DNA of 64,000 nt from Cenococcum geophilum 1.58 (taxonomy: Eukaryota; Ascomycota; Dothideomycetes; Gloniales; Gloniaceae). Location: assembly GCA_001692895.1 (NCBI GenBank), contig KV748298.1, positions 1 to 64,000 on the forward strand. The letters run 5' to 3'. A model generated the notes under the pieces. It saw only the letters and a program-made list of their open reading frames with translations, made no database searches and had not been told where the DNA came from. Position numbers and translations under genes: made by a program. Shown in pieces: positions 1 to 10,239 of this stretch (position 1 is its first letter; each line of letters begins with the position of its first letter).

Positions 1-229
1 GCTTACAAGCTAGGACCACCCTTAAGAGAATTTTCTCTTGGGTAAAAAGGGGGTAAAAAGGCAAATAAATCCGCCTCTAGCTTGTTAGGCAGTAGGAATT
101 AGGTCTTNAGAGTCTGAAAATCGATTGTTTTTGATAGGAAGATGGGTATGCGTAAGTTTTGAAGTGCGGCGCCACCTTTTGGTAGGGTTGCATATGCGGT
201 GAATGTGTTTTTCCGCCGCTCCCTATTAT
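1..229. other. Unassigned leader-like sequence at the window edge
   Basis: No coding signal is visible. The stretch precedes the gag region of the plus-strand Gypsy fossil and is probably its untranslated leader. It contains one N at 107. No sequence resembling the LTR at 6,491 is seen here, so the matching 5-prime LTR, if it exists, lies left of the window. Confidence 0.35.
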
Positions 230-1490
230 ACCCTAAAACCTTTAAGCCTAGCAAAGCTTACCTTACCCTTATCAACTATACTAATAAGTTCCTTAATAAT
301 ATTAAAGTAGGACTATAGTATATATATAATATAAACACCGCCAACGAGAAAGCTAATGAAAACCTTAGTGCCCTTATCGCTTCCTAGATAGAAACTATTA
401 ACTCCTAAGCAAAGACTATTACCGTTCTAAAACAATTAACCTCTATAATAATAGTAGTAACCTAGCAGAAAAAAACGGAGATCTAAAGACCCGCTAATAT
501 TTAGCGGAAAAGGCACCCCGCTAGAATAATAAGCTAATTTTAAGACCTAGCATATTAAGATTAAGGGAGTCTTTAACCAGGACTAGGACTACTTTAATAT
601 AGTTTAGTCCCAGATCCTTTATATCTCAAACATGCTAGAGGATAAGGCCTATAAGTTTATTAAGTAGGGCCTAGAGCTTATATATAAGAACCTAAACAAT
701 ATATCTATATAGAAATGGCCTACTAAGGAAGATATACTTAAAGACCTTATTACCCACTATGAGGTCCTTAATATAACCTAGGTTGCAAAAAATAAGCTTA
801 ACCATTTCCCCTAAGGCGAGCGTAATTACTGGTCCTAAAAGGGAGAGCTTAATAAGCTAATAGTCCGCGCTAAGAAGATAGACAAATAGAAGGTGGACCT
901 ACTTTAAAAGTTTATCTCTCTAAAGATAGAAGAGCTGGTACTTAGACTGGCCTATAAAATTAATAATAGTAACTATATAGGTTGGAGCAAGCAGATGGAT
1001 GTGTTCGCTAAGAACTTTGCGAACTATATATACCGAGCCAACCTTAAGAAGAATACAAACTACCGCCTACCTACCCAAGCCCCTACCCCTATGTTAACCC
1101 CAACCCTAGTAGTGACTAGAGAACCTATAGACCTTAATAGAATCTCAGACATAAAGCGTAAGCGCCGCGTTAATAATAGACTGTGCCTTGCCTATAGCCT
1201 GCCCAGCCACTAAAAGGATGCCTATAACCCCGCCAAGATAGCAAACCTAGTCCTAATACCACCCCATTAAATAACGCGAATAAATAACCGCGGACGCAGT
1301 GACTATAGAGTCTATTATAGACGCGGCGACCGCGGAGCCTATTATGGCCGCGGCAGACGACCCCCCCCCTTTAACCCTACGGCTTAGTTACTCCAAACTA
1401 TGCCCTATATAGGAGCCTAACCCGTTAATAACACCTAGCATTAGTAACTTTATATTAGCAAATACAAACACAGCCACGTCATTAGCGAGG
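230..1490 (+). pseudogene. gag remnant of Gypsy element A
   Basis: Capsid/nucleocapsid region of element A. A helical capsid-like stretch is readable at about 560-1,060. It is followed by a basic, glycine/arginine-rich segment at 1,262-1,370 (RGR-type repeats), as is common upstream of the nucleocapsid in fungal chromoviruses, and then a weak zinc-knuckle-like trace near 1,440-1,490. The short open frame at 995-1,213 is simply an uninterrupted part of this gag. Its sequence differs from the gag fragment at 6,923, so two gag lineages lie side by side. Broken at many places. Confidence 0.6.
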
Positions 1491-1794
1491 TATTGTCTTT
1501 CTATACCCCAACTAAAATAGAAATAGATACCGCCAGCCAGACGGACACTAGACCGCCCCGCCAAAACAGCCCTATACCCCAATTATTAAAAGGCAGACCC
1601 TTAGACTAAGTCGCGCCTAAAGGTCTAAACCATATAAGGAGGAAGACGAGAAGATTAGGTCCCTATTACTAAATCAATTAGTCCTTTCTATTAGTAAACT
1701 ACTACTTAATCTTAGATTAGCAAATAGTAATAAGAAATTAATCCTTATTTAAACCTAACTCTCCTTATTACGTAACCTATACCCCTAAGTTTAT

Positions 1795-2060
1795 ATTAAT
1801 ATAGTAAGCCTAGTGGACTCCGGTAGTACTGTAATAGCATTTACCAACGTAGAGTTTATTATAAGAAAGTATAACATTATAACTAAGAAGCTACTGGCAC
1901 CTAGGCTACTGCGCCTTACAGATAGTATCCCAACTTTGCTTGTTATAGACTACTTCACCGCCTAAATGTTAATCGGCCTTTATACTAAAGCTATACTCTT
2001 TTTTATTACCAAACTCTCGCCCACTACCCTAATTATCCTAGGTATACCCTAGCTTCAGAA
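1795..2060 (+). pseudogene. Aspartic protease remnant of Gypsy element A
   Basis: The retropepsin active-site signature LVDSGST is readable at about 1,807-1,830, followed by a hydrophobic run typical of the flap region. In the family the enzyme dimerises and cleaves the Gag-Pol polyprotein in virus-like particles. Its position between gag and RT is as expected. Broken along with the rest of the element. Confidence 0.65.
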
Positions 2061-3099
2061 GCACGAGCCCCGTCCTAGCTTTAGGAAACTTAAGATCCGC
2101 TTTAACTTAGACTACTACTCTAGGCACTACCTCTTATAGGAAATAGCCGACGTTAGTAGGGACGCCCTATATGGATACTTAGCACTACTAAGCCTAGTGC
2201 CTAGGACTATATATAAAGCCCTAATAGTAAAAGACGTTTCTGATAAAGGGGAGCCCGTATAGCTGCAAAGAAATAAGATAGTAGAAGACTGGACTAACCT
2301 AGTACTTAAGACCAAAACAACGGGCTAGCCAGCCCTGCCGAGACCAAGGAAGAAGGTCCGTTTTACGCCGCTACTACTAAGAAACCAACCCCAACCTAGG
2401 CATTATTTAAACCCCAGCCGCCTAGCCTAACACCCAGAACTAAGCCATATACTATATACGCACACTATAGCTCGCGTTATAGTAAGGACTGGCTATAGAA
2501 CTACCGAGACCCAAATGATAGAAACCGCGCCACTATAACGCCTAACCTCATACCTGTCTCCCGCGCGTACCGTATAGGGCCGCCGCCTCGTTTCCGCCCC
2601 CCTAGGCCGACCGAGCCGTGCTAGCCTAGCCGTAGCACCAGAGAGCCAAATACGCCCCAACCTAGACAATATTAAATGCACCTATGCTATTAATTTTACC
2701 CAGTTCTGTAAACAAAAAGACGTAAAGGTGATAAGGATTTATATGGCGGAGTTAGTAAAACTAGTTAAATAAGATAAGCACCGATAGCTGCTTAAAGAGC
2801 TGCCTATAGGCCTAATAGAAGTACCAAACCTATTAGAAAGGTCTTTCCGCCGGCTAGTAGAAGGCGACTATATAATAAAGGAAGCCTATAAAGCGCTCCC
2901 CCCCTATTTTTATAACTTCCTTAAGACAAATCTAAAAACTAAACCCAAGCTTTTATGTCGGAAGATAGTTGACACTAATATTAAAAAATTCCTAAAAGGT
3001 AAACCAGGATTGACTTATAAAGATATTCTACAACGCCTATTAAAGGAGTTTAGTAAACATATTAAGCACTTCCTCCCTAAGAATATAGATAAGCTGCCC

Positions 3100-4330
3100 C
3101 CTTACCGACCATGGGACTATAAAATTAAGATCACCCCCAGAAACTAGGCCCTATACTATAAAAATAGACCACTCTTACCTGCTAAACTTAGGTGTGTAAA
3201 GAAGTGGATTAATAAGATACTGGATAAGGGTTTTATCCACAAATCGACTTTACTAGCTGCCGTACCACTCCTCCTCGCTACTAAGCCTAGCGGTAATATA
3301 CGAATCTACTATAACTACTAAGGCCTAAATACAGTCACTATTAAGAATTGATACCCACTACCACTAATCCGCGAGACACTTGACGCACTTTATAGCGTTA
3401 AGTACTTTACTAAACTTAATATAATTGCTGCGTTTAACTAGATCCGGATTACGGAGGGCTATAAGTAGCTTATAGCATTTATTACCCAGTTCAAACTCTA
3501 TAAGATGCTAGTTATACCATTTAGCCTCTATAACGCACCCGCTATATTCTAAAACTATATTAACTATATTCTACATAACGCCCTTAACAACTACTACACT
3601 GCCTACCTTAATAACGTCCTTATCTTTTCTAAAACACGCGCTAAGTATACTAAGTATATAAATGAAGTCATCCAAAGACTCGGCAATGCTAGACTTTAGA
3701 TTAATATTAATAAGTCTAAGTTTTACTCTACTAAAACAAAATACCTCGGCTTAATTATCTTAACTAATAGCATAATTATGGACCCTAAAAAGATACAGGC
3801 CTTATAGGAATAAAAGGACCCGACATTAATTAAAGAACTATAATAATTTCTTAGCTTTGCGAACTTCTACCAACGATTTATTTAAGGCTACTTTACTATT
3901 GCTATACCTATAATAAAACTTCTAAAGAAGGATATTAGATAGCTATAGGGACTAAAACAAGTTAAATCGTTTAAAGCCCTTAAGGGAGCCTTTACTTTAG
4001 CACCAGTACTAGTATACTATAACTACACAAAGAAAATAGTAGTAGAGATAGATGTATTAAATTAGGCTTCCGGCGGAGTCCTTTCCTAGTATAATAATAA
4101 CGGAAAATTAAAACTGGTCGCATTCTTCTCTATAAAGCACTCCGTGCCAGAATATAACTATAAAATCTACGATAAAGAACTCCTAGCTATTATTAAGGCT
4201 TTAGAGGAATAGTGTCCTAAGCTGTAAGGGACTAAGGAGCTATTTAAAATTATTACCGACTATAAGAACCTATAGACGTTTATAACTACTAAGTAGCTAA
4301 ACTAGCGCTAAGTCTGGTAGGCAGAGTTCC
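3100..4330 (+). pseudogene. Reverse transcriptase and RNase H remnant of Gypsy element A
   Basis: RT fingers and palm are readable from about 3,100, including a stretch like the conserved KWINKILDKGFI entry (3,200-3,240) and a catalytic YLDD-like box at about 3,600-3,625 (read here as YLNN). The RNase H domain follows at about 4,020-4,320 with the usual acidic residue near its start and an [14 protein letters not shown]-type helix. Together these enzymes copy element RNA into DNA. Very many breaks. Confidence 0.85.
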
Positions 4331-4739
4331 TTTTATAGTTTAACTTTATAATTATATATAGACCTAATAGCAAAGCCACGCTCCCTAACGCCCTAAGCCG
4401 GCTACTAGAAATGAGGCCTAAGGACGCTGATAATAAACGCCTCCGCCACTAAGCCCAAGTCGTTATACCGCCCTAGAAAGTTAACCCTATAATCTTAAAA
4501 GAATTACTATATAAGTCCCGTAACTCTAATAACGCAGAGTTTATAGCCGCTCTAAACCCTAAAATAGCCAAAAAGTCACTAGATAAGTTAATTTGGCTAG
4601 GATACCAGGAAAACGAACTTATAAGAGATATGGTGGTAGCCCTACGTAATCGGAAAGCTTACCGTTAGCTAAAGAAAATTAGGAAATTACTCTATTGTAA
4701 TAAGTTAAAATACAGTATTATTAATAAACAGATCTACTT

Positions 4740-6090
4740 CCGCTAATATCTCTTCGTCCCTAACGCCTTAGACCTCTGCCTAGAAGTTACCCATCGCTCT
4801 TATAGCAGCGGCCCCACTAATTACCTTGGCCGGGTTAAGACTTTTAACCTCTTAAACTAAACATACTAGTGGCCAGGAATCTCCCAGTTCACGGCTACCT
4901 TTATTAAAGACTGTACCCTATACTTTTGCACTAAGACCCCCTATTCTGCCCCGCCCGGTTTCCTAAAGCTACTAAAATTACCTGCCCGCCTATAGACCAA
5001 TATCTTAATTAACTATATTACAACGCTGCTAGTATACTAACGCCACGGCAAGGCATATAAATATATCCTTGTTATTATAGACCGCCTAACTAAAATGCGA
5101 TACCTTATTCTAGTAACAGGACTCTTAACAAAGGAGTTAATTAATAGCTTTGTTAACAACGTATATAAGCTCCACGGTGCACTAAGCACAATTATCTCTA
5201 ATTACGGTATATAATTTATTAGCGACTTCTAGCGATGATTAAGTAAACGCCTTAAGACAACCTTGCGACTAAGCTTAGCCTAGCACCTAGAAACGGATGG
5301 CTAAACCAAAATTATTAACGCCGCCGTAAATAAATACCTTTGTGCTTTTGTTAGCTTTATATAGGATGACTGGGTTAACTACCTACCGCTCACTGAGTTT
5401 GCTATAAATAACTAAGTTAATAAGAGTATAGGCATCTCCCCGTTTTTTGCAAACTATGGCTTTAACCCTTACCTTAGAATTAAGCCTGCTAGCCCCTACC
5501 TATTAACACTATTAGCATAAGCAAAGAAGGAGTTCTTCCGCGTAGACTTTGTAGCTAACCGCTTTAAGCGGATATTAATATAGCTTAAGCCCCTAGCCCA
5601 GATTTCACAGTAACGCTATAAAGACAATACTAATACCCGTAGGGACGAGAGCGCGTTATTCTATAAAGGTAATATGGTTATAGTTAGCTTAGAAAATATA
5701 AAGACAAATAAACTTAAGAAGAAATAGGACAACAAATAGGACGGCCTATACCCCGTACTCGCAGTATACCGAGGGGCAGTCGTAGTAAACCTCCCGGACC
5801 ATATCTAAGTAAATAAATCCTTTTATACATCTAAGGTCCGCCTCTAGGCTGCTAAAGAGATCCCTAGCTAAGCAAATATTAATACCGCAGAGCGCCGTAA
5901 TATATAAGGACGAGTGGTAGAGAGAGATAATAATAGTAATATAGAAGATAAATGGAAGTTTAAGAAAATCCTTAATATACACAACAAAGACCCCTAGGGC
6001 CTAACTTATAAGATTAAATGGAAATATTATAAGGATATAACCTAGTAGCTAGAGGAAGACCTAAAGGGTTATAAATAAGCTATATAGCGC
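4740..6090 (+). pseudogene. Integrase and chromodomain remnant of Gypsy element A
   Basis: The N-terminal HHCC zinc-binding region lies at about 4,770-4,940 and the catalytic core at about 5,040-5,420, including the motif VIIDRLTKMRYL. A chromodomain-like segment follows at about 5,945-6,085, with a YKIKW-x-YY core and a basic tail. Chromodomains of chromoviruses are known to bind methylated histone H3, and this placement at the integrase C terminus is diagnostic. Broken at many places. Confidence 0.8.
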
Positions 6091-6209
6091 TTTTATAAGC
6101 AACACCCTAAAAAGCCAGGACCCCCAGACTAGGCATAAGATAAAGAAAAGTCACGCTAAGGTCACGGCCGACCACCGCATTAAAATTTATAGTGGTTGAG
6201 ATATTATAG

Positions 6210-6232
6210 AACTTCAACCGGCGGTCGAAGTT
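6210..6232 (+). promoter_or_regulatory. 23-nt imperfect palindrome in the 3-prime UTR of element A
   Basis: The arms begin AACTTCAACCG and end CGGTCGAAGTT, so the stretch can fold into an almost perfect hairpin. The same structure, with flanking similarity, occurs in two other chromovirus fossils in this window (7,709-7,731 and 63,515-63,537, reverse orientation). It lies about 120 bp after the chromodomain. Function unknown. Confidence 0.7.
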
Positions 6233-6490
6233 GTTTAATTGGCCAAATTCTTGCTAAGAAACGCCACACGGACTAATTTGGGTGGCGGTGTAGAGTTCTA
6301 CTAACCTTACTTACTAAACTGACTAATTAGGATTTTCTATGCCCGGCATAGAAAATCACTATTAGCTTAGTTAAGGGCGGTAAGCGGAACTGATATCTTT
6401 GCGGTAGAAAATAGGCAACCCCGTACACTACCTATTTTTAAGTTATCTATTTAGTTTAGGGACCAAACCGTCTAGGGGAGAGGAGTACTG

Positions 6491-6731
6491 TTACGGCACT
6501 AACCTAACGCATACTGTTTTATACTGTCTCGTACTATTCCCTACTGTTGGCTGGCCCACCACTAGCGACTTGGCGGCCGGCCCTACTATTTATATACAAT
6601 ACCCCCTTTCCACCTTCTTCCCCTCTTCATACCACAACGTAGTTATTCAGTTTACTTCATTGCAGCACTATAACATAGGCTTACGCGACCCTCTTACCGT
6701 GCTTATATCTTAATTAATTAAATTACTAATA
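6491..6731 (+). repeat. LTR shared between element A and the gag fragment B
   Basis: About 241 bp beginning TGTTACGGCACTAAC and ending CTAATA. The start matches, in reverse complement, the LTRs of the Gypsy element at 47,163-53,125 (there TATTACAGCACTAAC), and so does the end (ATTAAxTxxCTAATA). It carries a TATA-like TATTTATATACA at about 6,581-6,592. The left side abuts a polypurine tract and the right side abuts a leader that also matches the 47-53 kb element, so it works formally as the 3-prime LTR of A and the 5-prime LTR of B. Confidence 0.7.
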
Positions 6732-7445
6732 TTATTTAAAGCTCTTTCTACTCTCTCTTCCTAAGAAGGAACTTAAATATATCTATAAAACTATAAATAG
6801 GATAAGAATATAGAATAAGACCCTAAGGAAAAGAATAGAACCCTAAGAAAAGGACCTATAAGATACGCATAGACTAGAACCCCTAAAGAAATTACCTAGA
6901 ATTACCTAACACCTCTACCACCATGCTACAAAATATAGCGGCAGGTAAAGTAGCTATAGGACCCTTAAATACCTTAGATAAAGAAATAATTAACGTTTTA
7001 ACCCCTTAGGCGGAGCTTACGGCAGCTAATACTAAAATTAAATAATTACAAGAGCTGCTTAAAGCTAGAGATACCCCTATATCTAATAATAAGTCATTAT
7101 TAGACAACTAAAGACTTGCTATAGTCCTTTAGGCCCTATTCTAGCGCCTTAGTGGATTTACTAAGACCTATATAGTACTAAAGCAGTTAGTAAAGGTTAT
7201 AGACCCCCTACTACTTACGGACGGAATAAACCTAATATTTAATAACTGGAAGCTTTAATTACGGGATAAGCTTAAAGTTAATACTAACTACTTTCCTACC
7301 CCCCGAGCTAAGATGGCCTACGTCTTTAGCTATATTAGCGAAGACGCCCTATTATAGGATGGGGGCAGTAGCTATAAAGCGTATGTATTTAAGGAGTCTA
7401 TAAGATATTACGCGATCAATTATAAGGGTTAAGGGCGTAAGGAGG
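6732..7445 (+). mobile_element. Truncated Gypsy fossil B: leader and N-terminal gag
   Basis: The leader (from 6,732) and the gag start (ATG at 6,923) align with the leader and gag start of the minus-strand element at 47,163-53,125 (its ATG at 52,682). Shared landmarks include a CCTAAGAAGGAACTTAAATA leader block and a FNNWKL-type gag block near 7,235. Similarity fades after about 7,330 and the fragment stops at 7,445, where a piece of another LTR begins. It is a fossil with several breaks and no pol region. Confidence 0.7.
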
Positions 7446-7542
7446 TAATATACCTACGCGTAGCTAATATAAGCTATATATAAGGTGTATATAAAAGCAC
7501 GGGGCTCTCCTATAGAGGCCCCTGCGGTAGGGTTCTATAATA
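7446..7542 (-). repeat. 97-bp LTR-end repeat (3-prime LTR of Gypsy fossil C)
   Basis: The sequence is repeated in the same orientation at 56,285-56,381, with differences almost all transitions. The right edge (TTCTATAATA here, TTCCGTGACA at 56 kb) looks like a TG..CA LTR terminus. It is directly followed by CTACCCCCCC, the complement of a polypurine tract, as expected for the 3-prime LTR of a minus-strand element. Whether 97 bp is the whole LTR or only its end is unclear. Confidence 0.6.
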
Positions 7543-7708
7543 CTACCCCCCCTCCTATAAAGGCGGAGCTCCGGCGACGCTGTGGTTACTATATATATAT
7601 AAAAAGGACACTTAAGGTATAGAAAAGAAGAAAAAGGGGGGTATTGCTAAAGGCTTAAAACAACGTTATATAATAGGGCTTGGCATTTAAGAATCCGACT
7701 AATTAAAT

Positions 7709-7731
7709 AACTTTAACCGCTAGTTAAAGTT
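7709..7731 (-). promoter_or_regulatory. 23-nt perfect-arm palindrome in the 3-prime UTR of element C
   Basis: The arms AACTTTAAC and GTTAAAGTT are exact inverted repeats around a 5-nt centre. It is the counterpart of the structures at 6,210 and 63,515, at a similar distance from the polypurine tract, with similar flanks (GATATC on one side, AATTAAAT on the other). Confidence 0.65.
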
Positions 7732-8899
7732 CCTGGATATCTTAACAATATTCTAGTTACGTAATCGCACTTTACTACAATCTAACGGCAATTTAACGGC
7801 AATTTGCCCTTACGTAGTAATATATAACGGTTTAACTCTATAAGGGCTTTTATAGAGGATTAGGTATAAAGTTTCTACTTAGGCCCAGTTTCTATAGGTT
7901 CGCGTAGTAAAAGTCACTAATTAAATCCTTTGCATTTTTAAAGTCTTCCTATAGTTGCCATTCTAGCTAATTTATATTAAATCCTATATATATAGCTCTA
8001 TAGTAGAGCTATTATTCTCTACCTTTACCAAAGAATTTAAAGTTAATAATTTATTTAACGGTCTACTCCTTATAGTTCTTATCTTTGTTCTTATCTTAGA
8101 TTAGTACTAGTAGGGGTTTAGGCTATATCTACCCTAGTAAGGGGTTAGGCTAATAGAGATATAGTAGCTATAGGTAAAATATAGGCTATATCCCGCAGGT
8201 GGTTAGGGTAGGTAAGAGTTCTAGCTTATATGCAGCTCCCCTATTAATAACTTGTTTAATTAAATAGGGGCTAAGGTTTTTATAATTAAGTGACTTTATA
8301 GGCCTTTATATAGAGATATTATATATATCTAGCTATACCTAGTCGCTAATACGCATCTTTGGTGGTGGTGTTTTATAACAGTTAGCAAAGTAGGCCTACT
8401 TTACTTAAGCCTAGGCCACATCTCCCTTATAGTAGTCGAGTAGATTTTTTATACGGTCTATATACTAGTCGGCAAGTAGCATCTTAAGGTGTTTTCTATA
8501 TAGTAGTTTCTTATTAATAGGTTCTAATAGCTCTATACTAGATTAAGGGTAATAACCCTTATTTGCAAAGAACGGGGTAAGTCCTATAGTAGTTAAGACG
8601 TAGTTATTTACTGCGAATTTACCTAATAGGAGGTAATCTACCCAGTTATCTTAACTATAGGCTATAACAAAGCCTTATAGTAGGGACTATGGTAAACTTA
8701 TTAATAGGCTAGGTATATAGGTAAGAATAATAGTTAATAACGTAAATATAACTAGTAGAGTAGTTGCCCAATAGATTAACTCTAATTGTATTCTAAGATT
8801 TACTATAAAGAAAGAAGCTATCTAGGTAGGGACTAAGGTCCTTTAAATATACAAACTGCGCCTAAGAAAGTCCTTACTCCATTTCCTCTATCTACTTTA

Positions 8900-9640
8900 T
8901 CTGCTCTATTATAGATTATATAGATTATATAGATTATATAGATTACATTATATAACCTTAGTTACTATTCCTCATTATATAGTTCTACCGGATCTATTTT
9001 AGANCGTGCCTATATTAACTAACTAGCTTCTTCTAACTCCTCTCTAAGTAGTTATAATATTGTACTTAAAGCGTCCATAACACTACCTCCCTCCTCTTTA
9101 TCTTCGCCCTTAAAGATTCCTAGTATCTCTAAGTTATTTATTAGAGGTATAATATCTATCTAATTAATTTAGTTAATATCTTTACTTATTATACCTAAAG
9201 CTCCTTCTTCTTCTTCTATAGCTCGTCGGTCTTATACCATTGCTACAATATTGTCTCTTAGTGAGATAATGCTATCTCTATATTCTTATTATGCGAAAGA
9301 GGGGTTAGTTTGTATTACGCTAGCAAGTCCTTTATCTTAGTAACCCTCTTTATATTTAGAGTGCACTAAAGCGAATATTTAATTGTTCTATAATATTCGC
9401 TTAGTCTCTAACGCTAAATATACGCGTCCTATTATTCTAAATAGTCTTTAAGTACCCTTATTAATTGCTACTAGGGTCCTAGGTTTAATTTATCTTAGTT
9501 CTAGACAATTAGTCAATTATAAGCTGCTTATATAACAGATTAATTATCTTATGTTATTGTTGTCTGGTATACGGTTTGGAAATTTATTAGTCCCTTACGC
9601 CAATTTATATATAATTCTTATACAAACTTGCGCGCTATAC
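8900..9640. other. Degraded sequence, possible minus-strand coding remnant
   Basis: A short tandem block of a 9-10-bp unit (GATTATATA) lies at about 8,914-8,946 and there is one N near 9,004. On the minus strand, 9,040-9,310 contains an acidic, helix-prone reading with a LLREELEEAS-type stretch, suggestive of a coiled coil, but no family could be named. At 9,558-9,596 a short segment matches 56,181-56,219 in inverted orientation. Confidence 0.3.
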
Positions 9641-9648
9641 TAAATTTT

Positions 9649-9786
9649 TAGCCATTAATTAATAACGAACTAACGCCTTTATAGATAATCGGCTAATGTT
9701 ATATTCTAAAACTTTATAAGGCGATTCTAATACTACTAAAATTATTGTAAATGGCCTGGTAGTTACTGCTATATTTCGCCTTAAAT
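9649..9786 (+). repeat. 138-bp dispersed direct repeat, left copy
   Basis: Matches 34,548-34,687 in the same orientation, with mostly transition differences. A well-preserved part is CTTTATAAGGCGATT in both copies. No coding content is visible. The two copies bound about 25 kb. Confidence 0.65.
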
Positions 9787-9829
9787 AAGCAGGTCTCCCC
9801 TTTAACATTGGGAAAATATTCGCAGGCAA

Positions 9830-10030
9830 GGTTTTAAGTTAAGTTTGTTAAGCGCGTTTCGCGTAATTGATATGCAATTGACTAATTTGACAACTAACTT
9901 GACACATTAAAAGTTAAATGATATGTAATTAACTAACTTAACAACTTTAAAAGCTAACTGCATATTCCTTAACATGCAATTGAGGTAATGTAATATATTA
10001 TTTTAAAGTTGTATGCCAATTGCGCAAATA
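9830..10030. repeat. Probable subterminal repeats of the Plavaka relic, left side
   Basis: A block at about 9,867-9,899 (AATTGATATGCAATTGACTA) recurs at 9,924-9,956 in slightly altered form (AAATGATATGTAATTAACTA), each followed by ACAACT; related short motifs such as GCAATTGA continue to about 10,020. CACTA-type transposons are known to carry clustered subterminal motifs. A precise terminus could not be fixed. Confidence 0.4.
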
Positions 10031-10239
10031 AATTTTTACTATTTTTTTAGCCTGTAGTTTGCTAGCTTATAATATATTATATATTAGGATTAAAATATTT
10101 TTATATAATATTATATAATATTATATAGTCCTATATAGTCTTATATAGTTTTATTACTATATTATATATTATAGGTTCTATACTAGCTTAGCTGCTTTTC
10201 CTATTTATTTTAGCTTTTATATAATAACGTGATGCGAGT

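Larger units (their letters stand above)
230..6731 (+). mobile_element. Ty3/Gypsy chromovirus fossil (element A), 5-prime LTR outside the window
   Basis: An LTR retrotransposon relic read on the plus strand in the order gag, protease, reverse transcriptase, RNase H, integrase, chromodomain. This order (integrase last) defines Ty3/Gypsy, and the C-terminal chromodomain defines the chromovirus branch, which in known members steers insertion toward modified histones. A polypurine tract at about 6,474-6,490 directly precedes an LTR starting TGTTACGG at 6,491. The coding region is broken at very many places and cannot be active; the breaks have the RIP pattern. The likely age is old, but RIP makes divergence useless as a clock. 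Strong family assignment, approximate boundaries. Confidence 0.88.
7446..8890 (-). mobile_element. Gypsy chromovirus fossil C, 3-prime part only
   Basis: Reading leftward from about 8,880: integrase core/C-terminal region (a block like DNWVDYLLLGKFAVNN near 8,590-8,660, then a TPFFANKGYYP block), the GPY-type region, and a chromodomain-like tail near 7,865-7,990. A 3-prime UTR with the conserved 23-nt palindrome, a polypurine tract and an LTR end follow. The 5-prime half (gag to RT) is absent; sequence right of about 8,900 is unrelated. Broken in several places. The order and motifs make the Gypsy call firm; subfamily is not resolved. Confidence 0.75.

Noticed and set aside
2127-2681. Minus-strand open frames of 62 residues
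   Set aside because: Antisense to the pol region of element A; no motif of their own.
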